Assembly (NCBI GenBank): GCA_951230915.1
Contig: OX579636.1
Coordinates: 44,519,912 to 44,583,911, forward strand
Direction of reading: 5' to 3'
Origin: Antitrichia curtipendula
Lineage: Eukaryota > Streptophyta > Bryopsida > Hypnales > Leucodontaceae
DNA: 64,000 nt
Every line of letters starts with the position of its first letter. Position 1 is the stretch's first letter. Shown here in pieces: positions 59,679 to 64,000 of this stretch. The position numbers and the translations under genes are program-made. Below the pieces are notes generated by a model. The model was given only the letters and a program-made list of their open reading frames with translations. It was not told the origin of the DNA and did not search any database.

Positions 59679-62600
59679 TTTGAGTTTGCACATATAATTG
59701 TGGCATGTATGCATCTAACTTGATAGAAAAATTGGATTTTTTTTGCATCCAATTATATTGTCTATCACACTGAAGTTGCATGATTGGTCAATTTGACCAC
59801 AACTAAAAGACAACTTTTCACACCTTCCTCTCTCCGTTATGAGATAAAATAGGGGATTCAACATGCAAAATTTTCAATGGCTGATTTTGGAATGTCTTAC
59901 GTTGATTGTTGTAGCTCAAAATGATTTTGGAGTTATATAGGCTAAATTCCAACCTTTCTCATCTTCAACCAATTTTTGAGAAGCATGCACCAAACATCTA
60001 CTATATCTATACACAATAAGTGTTCGCAAAAACAACACAATACACATAGCACGTGAAAACGTCATAAGTGATTTTTTGGCAAATGCGATAGAGTAGCACA
60101 ACAAATACGCACTACACACCAAAATCCTACATTGAGCTCATGTATGCAAGTCAAATTACAATACAGTGGCCTCCAACAAGTCTTCATACATCCTATTTTG
60201 CCTTTCAAAGAACTTTGTTAAAATGGAATGTAATTGATATTTTTTTAGTTTTGAAGGATAGAAATTTGATTGTTATGCAATCTCAATCAAGCATACAAAA
60301 TTTTGATTCCTCAAAATCAAAACCTCATATTTGGTGAATTGTTTTGTATTAAATTTATAGTTTTACATGATAATTGATTAAAAAATATTGGTGATGAATT
60401 TTTGAGATTTGATTGCATAATTATGTAGGAAACATCCATATACACATCTTCTATGCTAAAAAGATCCCCCTTAAGTAACAAAAATTGATCTACAAAGATT
60501 TCAATGTAATTTGTGATATGCTCAAATTTTGTAAAATATATATTTTCACTTTTTAACTAGCTTTTCACCAAATAAACATAACATTGCGTTGTAAGGTACA
60601 AACTTAGTCACAATGCATGAATCAAATAGCAAAATTTGATTATCATAAAGAAATATCTATTAGCAAAGTCCCTTTAAAGGCAAAATAGGGTGTATGAGGA
60701 CTTGTTGGAGGGCATTGTACATATGAGTGACAATACCATGAACAAGGTTATGGAATTGCTTAAGCTGAGGCAATTTGTAAACAATTACCTTTTTCATGAT
60801 AGTTCATTACATTGATGCTTGGATAAGGACATAAGGTCAATGCCTCTAGCAAGAAAAAAAAATGGCTACATTCAAGCATTGTTCATAAACAAACATTTCA
60901 TTTAATTGAGCCCAAAACACACACAAAAAAGTAGGACCTTGACACTATCGTTGTCCTTATTCAAGCATCTTGATCTTTGTTATCTTGCAGCATTGCTAAA
61001 GCTGGCCTCTTTTCTAAACTTGAGCAGTGAACAAGGTGCTCTTTTGGCCACTTTAGAATTGGATTAGACCTTTGGCTGGCACTTCCGTGCAATGAGTGAG
61101 ATAGTCATGAGTGTTCAGTTTGCAAATATTTGCATAATGAATGTGGATTTTTGTGCACTTGTAGTTGACGAACAGGAGAGGAATTCCTTAGTTGGAAACA
61201 AAACAATGGGTGATATGCTACGTACATTATAGTGTGTCATACAAGTGCTGAGCATCCAAGGTTATGGCATCCAACAATCTGCTTCCCCATCAAACCTCAA
61301 TAGAATTTTGAGCACCGGGTGTGAGCAAGGAGGTGGAGTCTGAGAGTAGTCCTTAGTGAATATTTGGGCAACAATGACCAGTTCTGTTTTTTCCATCTAG
61401 AGTTTAGCAGACATGTACGTGATCACAATTCAGTCTCCGTTGTTAAGATAACGGCCAAGGCCTTGGCCAGCAAGCAACAACTATAGATATAATCCTCGCT
61501 TAGCTATATTCTTTTGGATTGGGTTCGATGCACAAACTTCCAAAGCCTTCCAATCACGGAACTGCCTCGAAGTTTTTTTTTTGGTTTTGTCAAGTTAGAT
61601 CGACTGGCACACCAGAATGCATACAGTCAGGAAAATATGGCTAAAATTGGAATGAACAAACAATTTGTACATATTCATCCAATAAATTTACTAATATAAG
61701 TTATTTTCATCCAAAATCTAGCAAACAGGGTGTTTGGGTAAGAAAGGAGGTGGCACTTTCATCCACTTTTTCTCACAAATCTCTTAGATTATTGATCGCC
61801 AAAGTCCATCTGAGGTAAGTTTAGGCAAAAATTAGCCAGAAAAAAGAATGTTGTTGCCTAGGGGACTAATTTGTTATTATTTGGTAAATGTTTATTGAAT
61901 GGTTTATGTCATATAGGTTATCAATAGTTTATCTCTGAAATTTGAAAAAAGAATCCACTCACCCACTACTAATAGAAATTTATAGCTTGATTTTAGTTGG
62001 TGTTAAAAGAAAATATCACATATCATTGTGGTGTTTTCACCAATTTATCACAATTATATTTCTTTCAAAACCTTGGCTAGTGTCTTATGTAGTAAATTCA
62101 AATTTCAACCACTTTTCTTCTTTTGCTACTTCAACCATATGACTTGGAATTGAAATCCGGTTTTCCTCAATCACTGGATTGTTGAAAAAAAACTATAATT
62201 GTAGCCATTTAATTTGTGCAATCAAATTTCAATCTTTGATATCCATTACATATCAGATTTGTACATTTTTAAAACTGAATAATAGGTATGAACAAATATA
62301 CCACATTTTCTACTTAACCTTCAGAACTGACAAACAAATTTGGGTTTAACCATCAAATTGTCTTGTCCACATTATCATTTCTAAGGAATGTATAGTACAC
62401 AATTATGAGAATAAACTAAACTGATAGTCTCATCGGAATGTTTTTTTCGAAAGAAAATTAGCCCAAATCATACCTCAAATGGTCATTGGCTAGTGGCTAT
62501 AGTAATATTTATAGTGAAAAAATGAATGAACCGGACAAATCCTTCTCCAAATCAGAACTAGATTTGCTACATCTTGGATGAATTTTATTAATATTAGTAT

Positions 62601-63292
62601 AGTTTATGGATGAATGTCCATATGTCAACAATTCTATCCAATTTTTTCCATTTTTTCCTTACTTACTAGCATTGTTGGGTGCAGGTTGCTCTATCCTAGT
62701 AAAATGCAAAAAAGAAAACTTGAATCTCATAAATCTGAAAACATAAATTTTGAAAACATTCCTTGACACAAACCATTGTAACCAAAACAAAAAAAGGTTA
62801 ATAACTCCATATATGAGTCATTTGACTTCTTTGCTAGTTCAAGAAAAGTTGGTCACAACTTTTGACAAATGTAAAATCCAAAATGATTTATTGCATACTG
62901 TGTTTACACTAAAATCTTCTGCAGTGCACAAAAACCATGACAAAGTTTACATGCAAACGACCAAATCCATCCTTTGCAAGGTCGTAGTTTTACTAGCTAA
63001 AACAAAAGGTCACATTTAATTTGTGCCAATGTCCATGATTACTAGGCTTTGCATTTGCCTTTGCAAAGCTCCAATGATTATCAAACAAATATATTATGGG
63101 AGATGCCTCGGAACCTCTGGACCGTGCTCAGATAGAAGATATATGTAGTGAAGAGCCTAGACACAATGACTAGTTACTAAAGACAACAAAATCAATAAAC
63201 CAAGGGATGACATGCTAGGTAAGTCAGTAGTATGTCACGATATTGTAAGGAAATTGCTCGACATACCAACTAAGGTCTATTATTTAGGTGGA
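59679..63292. other. Stretch without supported genes
   Basis: Mostly A+T-rich. About 60940-61500 has more balanced composition and an acceptor-like TTATCTTGCAG near 60989, but no frame of useful length or recognisable motif. Confidence 0.4.
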
Positions 63293-63816
63293 GCATCCTG
63301 CTACCACAAAGTGGTCGTCCACTGTTGGGTGGACAATCCCATATCCATTGTACTGTTGAACTCCTTCTATTATCTCCAACAATGTTGAGGAATGTTCATA
63401 GCGTCCTCGCACCTTGTCAGTCACAAAACCATCCTCCTTAGCAAGAATCTTAAGGAAGTTCAAGAGCGCTTAGACCTTGGTACAATCTTCTAGGAGCTCC
63501 AACCTTTCAACAAGGTAGGCATACAGTTTGAATGTATGATTGAGCACCTTCAATACCATGAAACTCTTCATGATATACTTACTATTGCTTCTACCAAACA
63601 AGGAGTTCATTTGAGTCTCTTCTGGCTCTGGTGCCACGCTTTTATTTACGAAATTGATCTTGGCACTCAACTGGAATAAGCCTCTCTCAAACGCGTTCCA
63701 GCGTTCAAACTCGATGCTTGTATTGTCAAGATTCGCCACTTATTCTCTAATCGGGAGCGGCTCATTACTTGTAATTATCTCGGCAAGATTTGTTAGTGGT
63801 ATTATAAACTAGTGCA
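63293..63816 (-). pseudogene. Decayed reading frame, unknown product
   Basis: One minus-strand frame runs about 170 codons, interrupted by two stops (at about 63740 and 63467) and ending in a stop at about 63294. Segments read IPLTNLAEIITSNEPLPIRE, WNAFERGLFQLSAKINFVNK, FLKILAKEDGFVTDKVRGRY and GYGIVHPTVDDHFVVAGCST. Sequence on both sides of each stop looks equally protein-like, so these are more likely disabling mutations than true ends. I do not recognise the family. It could be a retrocopy, a transposon protein or part of a gene extending beyond the window. Confidence 0.4.
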
Positions 63817-64000
63817 CTGGCTTATCATTTGTAAACATGAATGCTTGTTTTGAGATAAATGATCATTTGGCAATGGGGTGGCAACCAATGTTAAACAACC
63901 CGATGAAGTTGAAGAAAATATTGACAGTACCCACAGGGCACAACAATTCTGACAAGGTAACACTTAGGGTTATCCTAAATCCTAATTAGCCTAACCTAAT

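Noticed and set aside
61510..61545. tRNA T-loop-like GGGTTCGATGC
   Set aside because: No matching acceptor, D or anticodon arms around it.

Overview
The window looks like a gene-poor, repeat-rich stretch of a plant nuclear genome. It is about two-thirds A+T, contains one 200-base assembly gap, and has only two convincing host genes in 64 kb. Both genes have spliceosomal introns of ordinary plant size (about 80-800 bp). One is a purple acid phosphatase with the signal peptide and C-terminal membrane tail of the plant PAP2/PAP9 subgroup; the other is an ATP-cone/P-loop kinase of the 2-phosphoglycerate-kinase type. Together with two pogo-like DNA transposons of kinds I do not associate with flowering plants, this suggests a non-seed land plant such as a moss, liverwort or lycophyte. 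That placement is inference.

Layout. 1-8.9 kb: A+T-rich DNA with a coding relic, two short inverted-repeat elements, an 8-bp microsatellite and a five-unit ~180-bp tandem array. 8.9-31.1 kb: three direct copies of a multi-kilobase repeat block, broken up by younger insertions: several MITE families, a ~0.9-kb inverted-repeat element (family D), a decayed ~5.1-kb pogo-like transposon (17764-22887) and an apparently intact 2442-bp pogo-like transposon (26116-28557). The intact one has perfect terminal repeats, a TA target duplication, a complete DDD transposase gene and an identifiable empty site in a sister repeat copy. 31.3-40 kb: an 871-bp element with CACTA-type ends, a gene relic weakly resembling the N-terminus of CIP111-type AAA ATPases, a TA-flanked MITE and A+T-rich DNA.

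41.0-50.9 kb is the gene island. The kinase-like gene runs on + (14 exons) and the phosphatase on - (3 exons); they converge with about 1 kb between their stop codons. Each gene carries a repeat present in two of its own introns. 51-64 kb is again repeat-rich: foldback elements, the assembly gap inside an inverted repeat, a second CACTA-ended element in opposite orientation to the first, and a decayed reading frame near the right edge.

No rRNA, tRNA, CRISPR array or prokaryotic operon was seen. The strongest novelty candidates are the intact pogo-like element with its terminal motif arrays, and a group of elements that share TA|AGGTA ends with the decayed pogo-like transposon. No multi-gene accessory system is visible.
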